A stretch of DNA of 64,000 nt from Dokdonella_A sp963775445. Its GTDB lineage: Bacteria > Pseudomonadota > Gammaproteobacteria > Xanthomonadales > Rhodanobacteraceae. Below, one piece after another: positions 44,323-55,391 of the stretch. Positions within the stretch are counted from its first letter, which is position 1; each line of letters begins with the position of its first letter. A model generated the notes under the pieces. It made no database searches and was not told the origin of the DNA. It worked only from the letters and a program-made list of their open reading frames with translations. The DNA lies in the NCBI GenBank assembly GCA_963775445.1, contig CAVZIT010000004.1:1240001-1304000 (forward strand). The letters are read 5' to 3'. The position numbers were made by a program, and so were the translations under genes.

Positions 44323-45360
44323 ATGGATCTGGATTCGCACGACAGCATTCGCGCAGTGCGCTGGCAAGGCGGTCATCTTCGTCTGCTCGATCAGCGACGC
44401 CTCCCTCTTGCCGAAACCTGGGTTGATTGCACAAGTGCGGCCGAGACGGCACAGGCCATACGTGAACTGGTGGTCCGGGGCGCACCGGCGATCGGAATCG
44501 CAGCGGCTTGGGGTGTGGTTCTGGCGGCGCGTTCGGGTCGTAGTGAACTCGATGCTGCATGGCCGCTGCTCCGCGCAGCGCGGCCGACAGCCGTCAATCT
44601 CATGTGGGCGCTCGATCGCATGCGTGCAGTTGCCGCGCGCGGACCGGACGCGGACGCGCTGGTGGCCGAAGCGCGAGCCATCGAGGCCGAAGATCTGGAT
44701 GCCAATCGGCGCATGGGCGAGTTGGGATCCGCGCTCATCGAGCCCGGGTCCGGGGTGCTGACGCATTGCAATACCGGGTCGCTCGCCACCGCGGGTTTCG
44801 GCACGGCGCTCGGCGTCGTGCGCGCGGGATATGCGGAAGGCCGAATAACGCGCGTGTATGCCGGGGAAACGCGTCCCTGGTTGCAGGGGGCAAGACTGAC
44901 CGTTTGGGAACTCTTGCAGGATGGAATCCCCGCGCAGTTGATCGCGGACTCCGCAGCGGCGCACCTGATGAAATCGGGTCGAGTCCAATGGGTCCTGGTT
45001 GGTGCCGATCGCATTGCAGCGAATGGTGACGTCGCCAACAAGATCGGCACTTACCAACTGGCAATCGCCGCGAAACATCACGGTGTCGGCTTCATGGTCG
45101 TTGCGCCGACTTCAACGGTCGACCTCGCGACGTCGAGCGGCGATTCGATCGACATCGAGCATCGCGCACCGGAAGAGTTGCTGGGCCTGGGCGGGCAGCG
45201 CACCGCTCCCGAAGGCGCCGACGCGTGGAATCCGGTTTTCGACGTGACGCCGGCGAACTTGATCGACGCGATCGTCACCGAGCGTGGAGTCGTGCGCAAC
45301 CCAACTGCGGCCAGCCTCACCACGTTGCTGGTTGGCGCGGCCGATGATCAGATGAAATAA
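44323..45360 (+). CDS. mtnA: Methylthioribose-1-phosphate isomerase
   Basis: MtnA isomerises 5-methylthioribose 1-phosphate to the ribulose form in methionine salvage. The 345-residue protein (ATG 44323) has VVRGAPAIGIAAAWGV, VLTHCNTGSLATAGFGT with the catalytic Cys region, RPWLQGARLT, and VGADRIAANGDVANKIGTY with the catalytic Asp. All match the eIF2B-like MtnA family. No other salvage genes are adjacent. It lies upstream of gyrA, an arrangement I recall from this order. Confidence 0.95.
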   Translation: MDLDSHDSIRAVRWQGGHLRLLDQRRLPLAETWVDCTSAAETAQAIRELVVRGAPAIGIAAAWGVVLAARSGRSELDAAWPLLRAARPTAVNLMWALDRMRAVAARGPDADALVAEARAIEAEDLDANRRMGELGSALIEPGSGVLTHCNTGSLATAGFGTALGVVRAGYAEGRITRVYAGETRPWLQGARLTVWELLQDGIPAQLIADSAAAHLMKSGRVQWVLVGADRIAANGDVANKIGTYQLAIAAKHHGVGFMVVAPTSTVDLATSSGDSIDIEHRAPEELLGLGGQRTAPEGADAWNPVFDVTPANLIDAIVTERGVVRNPTAASLTTLLVGAADDQMK

Positions 45361-45415
45361 TCCGGCTTGCGGCCATCTGCCCGGTCCGGATCGTACTATC
45401 GAAGGGTTTCCTGGC

Positions 45416-45829
45416 ATGCCGCTTCGCAAGCAAATCGCCCTGTTCTGTGTCAGTGGCGCCATCGGCTTCGTGGTCGATGCCGGCATTGTGCAGTTCATGG
45501 TGAGCGAACTCGCCAGCAATCCGTACGGCGCGCGCCTGATTTCCTTTCTTGCGGCGGCAACCACGACCTGGCTGTTCAATCGGAACTTCACGTTTGCGGA
45601 TCGCAATCCGGGCGCCAGCAAGCGGCGCGAGTTGATCCGCTATCTGATAGCGATGGCGGGAGGCTTCGCGCTCAATTACGGTACCTATGCACTTGCCGTA
45701 TGGCTGGTACCACTGGTGCGATCATGGCCGGCAATAGGTGTCGCAGCCGGTTCGGTTTCCGGCGGCGCGGTCAATTTTCTGACGTCCAAGTACTGGATTT
45801 TCCGGACGCCGCCGCGTCCGAGGGGTTGA
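45416..45829 (+). CDS. GtrA-family membrane protein
   Basis: The 137-residue product has four predicted membrane helices and the GtrA/DPMS pattern: FCVSGAIGFVVDAGIVQFMV, RLISFLAAATTTWLFNRNFTF and a C-terminal NFLTSKYWIF. Such proteins are thought to help flip lipid-linked sugars for surface glycans, but no glycosyltransferase lies beside it. It sits between mtnA and gyrA, 55 bases after mtnA. Confidence 0.85.
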   Translation: MPLRKQIALFCVSGAIGFVVDAGIVQFMVSELASNPYGARLISFLAAATTTWLFNRNFTFADRNPGASKRRELIRYLIAMAGGFALNYGTYALAVWLVPLVRSWPAIGVAAGSVSGGAVNFLTSKYWIFRTPPRPRG

Positions 45830-45929
45830 ACAGTCCGGATACCCTCGGCGATGTTGTTTGTCGTCCCGCAAAAGGCCCGCTAAGTCCCGTAAAAATCAGG
45901 AAAATCCGACCGCATCGGATGCCCGGTTG

Positions 45930-45938
45930 TGGTATGAT
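45930..45938 (+). promoter_or_regulatory. Extended -10 promoter candidate for gyrA
   Basis: TGG-TATGAT matches the extended -10 consensus TGN-TATAAT. It lies about 158 bases before the gyrA ATG, so the leader would be long. No good -35 is seen, as is common for extended -10 promoters. Confidence 0.5.
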
Positions 45939-46095
45939 TTCGGGTCTTCTGCACGAGTCCTCATGCGGCGCAAGGCGCGCGCCGCGACCGGGCTGTGGGA
46001 AGGGTCCGTTTTGGGTCCTTCAATCCTCGATCTGCTGATCGATCGCGGTACCGCCGTTCGGATGTTCGTGTCCGTTTCTCAAGGAAAAGAATCGC

Positions 46096-48720
<2,625 letters not shown>

Positions 48721-48755
48721 GGCGTTCGCCCGCGGGGATGCGGCTTCAGCCTCGC

Positions 48756-49235
48756 TCAGGCGATCGCCGCAAGCATGGCCTCGGCGCTGGATACCTTGAA
48801 TTCGCCCGGCGCTTCCACGTGCAGCTGCTTGATCACGCCGTCCTCGGCGTAAAGCGCAAATCGCTTGCCGCGCATGCCCATACCAAATGGCGTGGCATCC
48901 ATTTCCAGCCCCAGCGATTTTGCGAATTCGCCGTTGCCGTCGGCCAGCATGTGCAAGCCGTCCGGTACGTGTTGATGCTTGCCCCATGCATCCATCACGA
49001 ATGCATCGTTGACGGCCATGCAGGCGACTTCGACGCCGCGCTCCCGAAATTCATCGAAGTGCTGCACATAACCCGGCAGATGTTTTGCCGAGCAAGTTGG
49101 CGTGAACGCGCCGGGAACCGAGAACAGCACGACCTTCTTTCCGCCGAACAGTTGTTCGGTACTGATCGTCTGCACACCGTCGTCCAGTGTGCTGAGCGTG
49201 GCGGACGGAATGCGTTCACCAACCTGTATGGTCAT
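48756..49235 (-). CDS. Peroxiredoxin, Prx5-type
   Basis: The 159-residue protein reduces peroxides with a catalytic Cys in VPGAFTPTCSAKHLPG, the atypical Prx5 motif (PGAFTPxCS), followed by VACMAVNDAFVMDAW. It starts at ATG 49235 (MTIQVGERIPSATL) with the family length. The gene converges on gyrA, 35 bases away, and is divergent from hsp20 with 155 bases between them. The electron donor is unknown from sequence. Confidence 0.92.
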   Translation of the reverse strand: MTIQVGERIPSATLSTLDDGVQTISTEQLFGGKKVVLFSVPGAFTPTCSAKHLPGYVQHFDEFRERGVEVACMAVNDAFVMDAWGKHQHVPDGLHMLADGNGEFAKSLGLEMDATPFGMGMRGKRFALYAEDGVIKQLHVEAPGEFKVSSAEAMLAAIA

Positions 49236-49390
49236 GAGGGAGAACCCGATAAGGCGGAAGGACCGCGGAGGGCCCGCATGATACGGCAGGCCCGGGTGGT
49301 CGGCCAGACGATCTCTTGAAACAACGCGTGGCGACCATACCTTCTGCGTCAAAGCGGCACTGGCGCCGCAATCAGAATCGGAGAAAAGAG

Positions 49391-49828
49391 ATGGCGATCC
49401 ACCGATACACACCGTGGAATGTGCAGGATGAATTCAAGCAGGCGTTCGAGCGGTTCCTCAATCCCGACGAGGGCGATCAGTCAAATGTGGTGACCAGCCA
49501 ATGGACACCGCGGGTAGACATCAAGGAGGAAGACAAGCGTTTCGTGATTCTTGCCGATATTCCCGGCGTCGATCCGAAGGACATCGAGGTGCACATGGAC
49601 AAGGGCATCCTGTCGATCAAGGGAGAGCGCAAGGCCGAAGAACACGAGAGTCAGGGCCGGTTGACTCGCGTCGAGCGATCGCATGGCGTGTTCTATCGCC
49701 GCTTTGCATTGCCCGACAGCGCTGACGCGGATGGCATCAGTGCCAGCGGCAAGCACGGCGTGCTGGAAATCTCGATGCCGAAGAAGCCCGAAACCACGCC
49801 GCGCCGCATCACCATCAACGGCGGCTGA
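49391..49828 (+). CDS. Small heat-shock protein (Hsp20/alpha-crystallin family)
   Basis: A 145-residue holdase that binds unfolding proteins under stress. ATG 49391 follows GGAGAAAAGAG. The alpha-crystallin domain runs from WTPRVDIKEEDKRFVILADI through VHMDKGILSIKGER and VFYRRFALPDSADADGISAS to GVLEISMPKK. The I-x-I/V tail is present as RRITINGG. A strong terminator follows. No sigma-32 promoter was confidently identified. Confidence 0.95.
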   Translation: MAIHRYTPWNVQDEFKQAFERFLNPDEGDQSNVVTSQWTPRVDIKEEDKRFVILADIPGVDPKDIEVHMDKGILSIKGERKAEEHESQGRLTRVERSHGVFYRRFALPDSADADGISASGKHGVLEISMPKKPETTPRRITINGG

Positions 49829-49886
49829 TAGGCGACCGGCAAACGCGCGTCAAGCGACTGCCGGCAGGCGTTCACTGGCACTTCGC

Positions 49887-49925
49887 GGCCTGCGCTCGGG
49901 TTATGCTCACGCAGGCCGTTTTTTT
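49887..49925 (+). terminator. Intrinsic terminator after hsp20
   Basis: GGCCTGCG (49887-49894) pairs with CGCAGGCC (49910-49917) around a 15-base loop, followed by G and seven T residues. Confidence 0.9.
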
Positions 49926-49979
49926 GCGTGCAGGATTGCCACGGGATAGGGTGGCGCGCTTGCGTGTGCGAGGACAAGC

Positions 49980-50894
49980 ATGCAGTTCAAGGACTACTAC
50001 GAAACGCTCGGCGTAAAGGCCGATGCTGCCGAGGCCGACATCAAGTCGGCCTACCGGCGCCTTGCGCGCAAATATCATCCCGATGTGAGCAAGGAAGCCG
50101 GCGCCGAGGAGAAGTTCAAGTCCGTCAATGAAGCGTATGAGGCACTGAAGGATCCCGAACGGCGCCGCGCCTACGATCAGCTGCGTTCAGGTGGCTACCG
50201 CGGTGGTGATGATTTTCGCCCTCCGCCGGGATGGCAGACTGGTAGCCGCTCCGATGGCGGCTTTGCATCCCGCGAGGAGGTCGATCAGGAGGCCTTCAGC
50301 GATTTTTTCGAGTCGTTATTCGGAAACCGCGGTGGTGCGAGGGGCGGCGCACCGAGACCGCGTCGGGGCAATGATCTGCACGCGCACTTCGAGATCGATC
50401 TCGCAAAGGCGTTCAGCGGTGGCTCTGAGCGCGTGACGTTGCGCGATCCGGCCCAGGGCGAAAGGACGCTGGAAATCAGGATTCCTGCCGGAATCCTGCC
50501 AGGGCAGCAGATTCGCCTGGCCGGGCAGGGCTATCCCGGTATGCAAGGTGGGCCGGCTGGGGATTTGCTGCTCGAGATCGGCATCCGCCAGGATGCGCGT
50601 TTCCGTCTCGAAGGTCGCGATGTGTTGATGGACCTGCCGATTGCTCCGTGGGAGGCAGGCCTCGGAGCAAAAGTCACCGTGCCGACATTGTTGGGGGATG
50701 TGGACCTGCGTGTCCCTCCCGGGTCCGACAGTGGACGCAAGCTCAGGTTGCGCGGGCGGGGTATGCCGGGAAGCAAACCGGGCGATCAAATCGTGAGCCT
50801 GCAGGTACGGATGCCGGCGGCGAAAACGGCTGCCGAACGCGAACTCTACGAGAACATGAAGACGGTGTTCGCCGATTTCGATCCGCGCGGCTAA
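49980..50894 (+). CDS. cbpA: DnaJ-class co-chaperone CbpA
   Basis: CbpA is a DnaJ homologue that stimulates DnaK and binds curved DNA. The 304-residue product has an N-terminal J domain (MQFKDYYETLGVKADAAEAD, YRRLARKYHPDVSKE with the HPD triad), a Gly-rich linker, and a C-terminal substrate-binding region (LEIRIPAGILPGQQIRLAG, KLRLRGRGMPGSKPGDQ). There is no Cys-rich zinc domain, which separates CbpA from DnaJ. The CbpM partner gene is not next to it. It follows hsp20, fitting a proteostasis pair. Confidence 0.92.
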   Translation: MQFKDYYETLGVKADAAEADIKSAYRRLARKYHPDVSKEAGAEEKFKSVNEAYEALKDPERRRAYDQLRSGGYRGGDDFRPPPGWQTGSRSDGGFASREEVDQEAFSDFFESLFGNRGGARGGAPRPRRGNDLHAHFEIDLAKAFSGGSERVTLRDPAQGERTLEIRIPAGILPGQQIRLAGQGYPGMQGGPAGDLLLEIGIRQDARFRLEGRDVLMDLPIAPWEAGLGAKVTVPTLLGDVDLRVPPGSDSGRKLRLRGRGMPGSKPGDQIVSLQVRMPAAKTAAERELYENMKTVFADFDPRG

Positions 50895-50972
50895 ACCACA
50901 CCCCGTTCGCTACCAACCGCTGCTCTGCCAAGGATGCCGCTTTGCAAGCGACCGGCCCCTTGATGACCGAGC

Positions 50973-51341
50973 TCAGGCTGCCGGCAAATAGGTATTGATT
51001 GTCTGGCTGAGCTCGGTTTCTTCGACCGGTTTTGTCACGTACGCCTTCGCACCTTGCCGCATTCCCCATACGCGATCAGTTTCCTGACCCTTGGTCGTGA
51101 CCAGGATGATGGGTATATGGCTGGTCTTGGGATCCCTCGCTATCGTACGCGTGGCCTGAAAACCGTTGAGGTTCGGCATGACCACATCCATCAGAATGAG
51201 GTCCGGCACATCGCGTTTTGCCGCATCCACGCCGGCCGCACCGTCTTCGGCAGTGGACACCTGGTGACCGAGCTTTTCGACAATGCGCCTCAAGCCCACC
51301 AGTTGGGACGGTGAATCATCCACGATCAGTATCCGCGCCAT
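50973..51341 (-). CDS. pilH: Single-domain response regulator, PilH-like
   Basis: The 122-residue receiver protein reads MARILIVDDSPSQLVGLRRI, with the phospho-Asp in DLILMDVVMPNLNGFQATR, Thr in ILVTTKGQETDRVWGMRQG and Lys in AYVTKPVEE. GQETDRVWGMRQGAKAYVTKP is characteristic of PilH/PilG of type IV pilus twitching motility; PilH fits slightly better. No other pil genes are in view. It has no output domain and would act on the pilus motors or the Chp system. Confidence 0.8.
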   Translation of the reverse strand: MARILIVDDSPSQLVGLRRIVEKLGHQVSTAEDGAAGVDAAKRDVPDLILMDVVMPNLNGFQATRTIARDPKTSHIPIILVTTKGQETDRVWGMRQGAKAYVTKPVEETELSQTINTYLPAA

Positions 51342-51416
51342 TGCGTAGTTCCCCGTCCATGCCGGTAACGGCTCCAGCATTCTAAACGCCGCCCAAGGAT
51401 GGTTCCAGTCGCTGCG

Positions 51417-52415
51417 TCACGCGATCCGCACGACGCTGCGACCGAGGGATTCGCCTTTCAGCATGGTTGAAAAAATGGGTCCAAGTTCGGCTAACGTGAT
51501 CTCTTCTGTCGTTATTTCATTCAAATGGGGAGGTTTCCATCCACCTCCGAGGTTAGCCCAGATTTCATCCCTAATCCGACGCGCGGTTCCGGCCGACGCG
51601 ATACCGAGCAGACTCACGCCTCGAATAATGAACGGCATGACCGTGGTCGCGAGATCTGCGCCTCCGGCCATGCCACAACAGGCGATATTGCCGTACGGCT
51701 GGATCACGCGTGTGAGCCCCGCCAGCATGTCGCCGCCAACACTGTCTATTGCGCCAGCCCAATGCGCGTTTTCGAGTGGCCGCTGGCCCCAGTAGAGTTC
51801 CTTGCGGGCGATGCATTGTTTCGCGCCGAGGCTGATGAGGAAATCGAATTGATCGACCTTGCCGGTGATTGCGTGCGCCTCGAATCCGGAGGCAGTGAGG
51901 ATATCGATGGCGAGCGTACCGACCCCTCCGGTCGCGCCGGTCACGACGATCGGCCCCATTTCGGGGGTCTGTCCGTTGCGCATCATGCGGTACAACGAAA
52001 GGGCTGCCGTGAAACCTGCCGTGCCGATCATCATCGATTCGCGCAAGCTCAGCCCGGCGGGCAACGGCATTGCCCATTTCGATTCGATGCGCGCGTATTC
52101 GGCATAGCCGCCATCGCGTGTCTCGGACAGACCGCAACCGGTGCATAACACCTGATCGCCTTCCTTGAATGCCGGATCGCTCGATTCGGCGACGTAGCCA
52201 GCCACATCGATACCGCCGTTCAACGGAAACCGGCGCAGGATCTTGCCCTTTCCGGTTGCGGCCAGCGCGTCCTTGTAGTTGACCGAAGACCACGCCACCT
52301 TCACCAGGATTTCCCCTGGTGACAGCTCGTCGATGTGCATTTCCTCGAGGCCCGACCTGTAGCCTTGATTGTCGTTGCGAATGCGAAAGGCGCGAAAGGT
52401 GGAGTCGGCATTCAT
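51417..52415 (-). CDS. YhdH/AcuI-family NADPH-dependent acrylyl-CoA reductase-like quinone oxidoreductase
   Basis: The 332-residue medium-chain reductase starts at ATG 52415; a GTG lies at 52424. It has the zinc-free N-terminal half with SSVNYKDALAATGKGKI and PLNGGIDVAGYV, then an NADPH site VVTGATGGVGTLAIDIL, and GMAGGADLATTVMPFIIRGV near the end. The order matches the YhdH/YhfP family, which in AcuI reduces acrylyl-CoA. The real substrate is not shown by context: it lies between a PilH-like gene and lpdA. Confidence 0.85.
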   Translation of the reverse strand: MNADSTFRAFRIRNDNQGYRSGLEEMHIDELSPGEILVKVAWSSVNYKDALAATGKGKILRRFPLNGGIDVAGYVAESSDPAFKEGDQVLCTGCGLSETRDGGYAEYARIESKWAMPLPAGLSLRESMMIGTAGFTAALSLYRMMRNGQTPEMGPIVVTGATGGVGTLAIDILTASGFEAHAITGKVDQFDFLISLGAKQCIARKELYWGQRPLENAHWAGAIDSVGGDMLAGLTRVIQPYGNIACCGMAGGADLATTVMPFIIRGVSLLGIASAGTARRIRDEIWANLGGGWKPPHLNEITTEEITLAELGPIFSTMLKGESLGRSVVRIA

Positions 52416-52474
52416 GGGTTGCACTCATCGTTTCCAGCAAGCCGGGCGGGACTTGTTCGCGGAGTTCGTCGAAC

Positions 52475-53911
52475 TCAATTCGCCTTGTGAATTGCGCGTT
52501 TGTCGACAGCGAGGGCCGCTTCGTGGATCGCTTCGCTCAATGTCGGATGGGCATGCACGATCCGCGCGAGATCTTCGGATGAACCCTTGAACTCCATTGC
52601 AACGACGCATTCGGCAACCAGCTCCGATACGCAGGCGCCCACCAGATGTACACCGAGAATGCGATCGGTTTCGGCATGTGCAATGACCTTGACCAGACCG
52701 GCCGGCTCATTCATGGCCACCGCCCGGCCAATCGCTGAGAACGGGAACGAACCTGTCTTGTAAGGGATCTCCTCGGCTTTGCATTGGGCTTCGGTCTTGC
52801 CGACCCATGCTATCTCGGGCTCGGTGTAGATGACCCACGGGATGGTTTCCAGATTCACGTGTCCTGCCTTGCCCGCGATGATCTCGGCCACGGCCACGCC
52901 TTCCTCCGACCCCTTGTGCGCGAGCATCGGACCGCGCACGCAGTCGCCAATGGCCCAGACGCCGTCGATTCCTGTCCAGCAATGTTCGTCAACGGCGATG
53001 CGTCCACGATCGTCGAGCTTGACGCCCGTGTCCTGCGCCAGCAACCCGTCGCTGTAGGCGCGTCGGCCGACGGCCACGAGCAGTTTGTCGACCACAATAT
53101 TTTGATTGCCTTCGGCATTGCCGTAGGTCAGGTGCACGCCATCCTTCCTTACATCGGCCTTGCTGAGTTTCGCACCGAGCTCGATCTTCAAACCCTGCTT
53201 CCTGAATTCGCGCGCGGCAGCCTTGGCAATGTCGACGTCGGCGGCCCCGAGGAAATCCGGCAGCGCCTCGATGATGGTCACTTCGCTGCCAAGGCGTTTC
53301 CACACGCTTCCGAGTTCGAGGCCGATTACACCTGCTCCAATGACGCCGAGCCGTGTTGGCGTTGTCTCGAAATCGAGTGCCCCGGCGTTGTCGACGATGT
53401 GTTTTCCATCGAACTTCGCGAATGGCAACTCGATGGGCACCGAACCGCTCGCGAGGATCACGTTGGTCCCTTCGATCGTCTGTTTCTTGCCATCCGCCGC
53501 GGTGATCTCGACGCTGCGCGCATTGCCGTCGCCGCGCAGCAACTTGCCCTTGCCGGCATAGCCGGTGATCTTGTTCGCCTTGAACAGCAGGCCAATCCCG
53601 CCGGTGAACTGCTTGACGATCTTGTCCTTGCGGTCAACCATTTTCGCGACGTCTATCGACGCGCCCTCGGTCGTGATGCCGTGTACGTCGAACGCGTGAT
53701 TGAGGTTGTAGAACTGCTTGCTCGAATCGAGCAACGCCTTGGAAGGAATGCAACCGATATTGAGGCACGTTCCGCCGAGCGCGGGTTTGCCTTGCTTGCC
53801 GATGAAATCATCGACGCATGCGGTATTGAGGCCGAGCTGCGCCGCGCGAATCGCGGCGACATAGCCGGCCGGACCAGCGCCGATCACGATGACGTCGTAC
53901 TGTTCACTCAT
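52475..53911 (-). CDS. lpdA: Dihydrolipoyl dehydrogenase (E3)
   Basis: E3 reoxidises the dihydrolipoyl groups of 2-oxoacid dehydrogenase complexes, passing electrons to NAD. The 478-residue flavoprotein starts MSEQYDVIVIGAGPAGYVAA, has the redox disulfide in GGTCLNIGCIPSKALL, NAD-site GAGVIGLELGSVWKRLG, and the C-terminal His-Glu region (HAHPTLSEAIHEA). It lies in the minus-strand run sucA-sucB-lpdA, downstream of sucB, so it most likely serves 2-oxoglutarate dehydrogenase. Confidence 0.96.
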   Translation of the reverse strand: MSEQYDVIVIGAGPAGYVAAIRAAQLGLNTACVDDFIGKQGKPALGGTCLNIGCIPSKALLDSSKQFYNLNHAFDVHGITTEGASIDVAKMVDRKDKIVKQFTGGIGLLFKANKITGYAGKGKLLRGDGNARSVEITAADGKKQTIEGTNVILASGSVPIELPFAKFDGKHIVDNAGALDFETTPTRLGVIGAGVIGLELGSVWKRLGSEVTIIEALPDFLGAADVDIAKAAAREFRKQGLKIELGAKLSKADVRKDGVHLTYGNAEGNQNIVVDKLLVAVGRRAYSDGLLAQDTGVKLDDRGRIAVDEHCWTGIDGVWAIGDCVRGPMLAHKGSEEGVAVAEIIAGKAGHVNLETIPWVIYTEPEIAWVGKTEAQCKAEEIPYKTGSFPFSAIGRAVAMNEPAGLVKVIAHAETDRILGVHLVGACVSELVAECVVAMEFKGSSEDLARIVHAHPTLSEAIHEAALAVDKRAIHKAN

Positions 53912-54020
53912 GGGTATTCCTGATTGGTTTGATATTCCCAACGTGAGCAATCAGCGACAAGAGACGAGCAGTGCTAACGTCGACATGAGGTCGTTTTCGC
54001 CGTTGCCCACTATTCGCCGG

Positions 54021-55286
54021 TCACAATCCCAGCAACATGCGTTGCGGGTTCTCGAGCTGGTTCTTGATGTCCACCAGGAACAGCACCGCGTCCTTGCCAT
54101 CGACGATGCGGTGATCGTAGCTGATCGCGATATACATCATCGGCGCCGCAATCACCTGGCCGTCTTCGACGATGGCGCGCTCCTTGATCGTGTGCATGCC
54201 GAGGATAGCGCTCTGAGGCGGATTGACGATGGGCGTCGAGAACAGAGAGCCGAACGTCCCGCCGTTGGTGATCGTGAATGTGCCGCCCTGCAGGTCCTCC
54301 AGATTCAGGCTGCCCTTGCGCGCGCGCTGGGCGAAATCGCCGATGGCCTTTTCGATGTCGGCGAAACCCATGTTCTGCGCGTCGCGCAACACGGGCGTGA
54401 CAAGGCCCTTGTCCGTTGCCACTGCTATCGAGATATCCTGGTAACCGTGATAGATCACATCATTTCCGTCGACCGACGCGTTGACGACGGGATGGCGCTT
54501 GAGCGCTTCGCAGGCCGCGCGCACGAAAAAGCTCATGAACCCGAGCTTGACGCCGTTGGCTTTCTCGAACGCCTCGCCGAGCGATTTGCGCATCGCGACA
54601 ACCTTCCCGAGGTTGACCTCGTTGAATGAGGTCAGCATCGCGATCGATTCCTTCGAATGCATGAGGCGCTCGGCGATTTTCGCGCGCATGCGCGTCATCG
54701 GCACGCGCTCCTCCGGGCGGTTGCCGCCGGTGGCCGCCGTTGACCTGGATGAGGAGCCAAGTTGGCCTCCGCCGCTTTGGTAGTTGAGCAGGTCCTCCTT
54801 GGTGACGCGTCCGTCGCGGCCACTCCCCGCAACGTTGGCAGGATCGATGCCTTTTTCCGTCGCGACACGCCGCGCCGCGGGAGACAAGTCTTCGCTGGAA
54901 GGCGCCGGTGCGCGATCGGATTGCGCTTTTGCCTGTTGCGCGAACTGCCCGGTTCCGCCTTTCTTCGCCGGCGCATCCTCGTTGAGTTTCGAATCCGGCT
55001 GGTGGCCTTTGTTGGCTGGCTCTTCGTGCGTCTTTTCCGCGGCTGCCGCGCCTTCCTCGATGATTGCGAGTACTTCCTGGCCGTTTACAACGTCCCCGAC
55101 CTTTTTGGCGATGCTCTTTAGCACGCCGTCAGCTGGTGCGGGCACCTCGAGCATGACCTTGTCGGTTTCGAGATCGACCAGATTCTCATCGCGCTTGACC
55201 GCATCGCCGGGCTGTTTGTGCCAGCTCGCGATCGTTGCATCTGAAACCGACTCGGGAAGGACCGGAACCTTGACTTCGATGGACAT
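54021..55286 (-). CDS. sucB: Dihydrolipoyllysine succinyltransferase, 2-oxoglutarate dehydrogenase E2
   Basis: E2 carries succinyl from E1 to CoA through its lipoyl arm. The 421-residue product has one lipoyl domain (LVDLETDKVMLEVPAPADGV with the modified Lys), a linker rich in Ala, Lys and Ser, the E3-binding domain (LSPAARRVATEKGIDP), and the catalytic domain with LTSFNEVNLGKVVAMRK and the C-terminal ISYDHRIVDGKDAVLFL that holds the active His and Asp. It starts at ATG 55286, 105 bases after sucA. Confidence 0.96.
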   Translation of the reverse strand: MSIEVKVPVLPESVSDATIASWHKQPGDAVKRDENLVDLETDKVMLEVPAPADGVLKSIAKKVGDVVNGQEVLAIIEEGAAAAEKTHEEPANKGHQPDSKLNEDAPAKKGGTGQFAQQAKAQSDRAPAPSSEDLSPAARRVATEKGIDPANVAGSGRDGRVTKEDLLNYQSGGGQLGSSSRSTAATGGNRPEERVPMTRMRAKIAERLMHSKESIAMLTSFNEVNLGKVVAMRKSLGEAFEKANGVKLGFMSFFVRAACEALKRHPVVNASVDGNDVIYHGYQDISIAVATDKGLVTPVLRDAQNMGFADIEKAIGDFAQRARKGSLNLEDLQGGTFTITNGGTFGSLFSTPIVNPPQSAILGMHTIKERAIVEDGQVIAAPMMYIAISYDHRIVDGKDAVLFLVDIKNQLENPQRMLLGL

Positions 55287-55391
55287 GCGGAAATCCTGAA
55301 TCAGAGTGTGATTTGGTAATGCGAGCTTCGTGGGCCCAAGCCCCGACCTGAACAGCCGAACGATGAAGAATGCCCTATCTTCGCCGCCGAA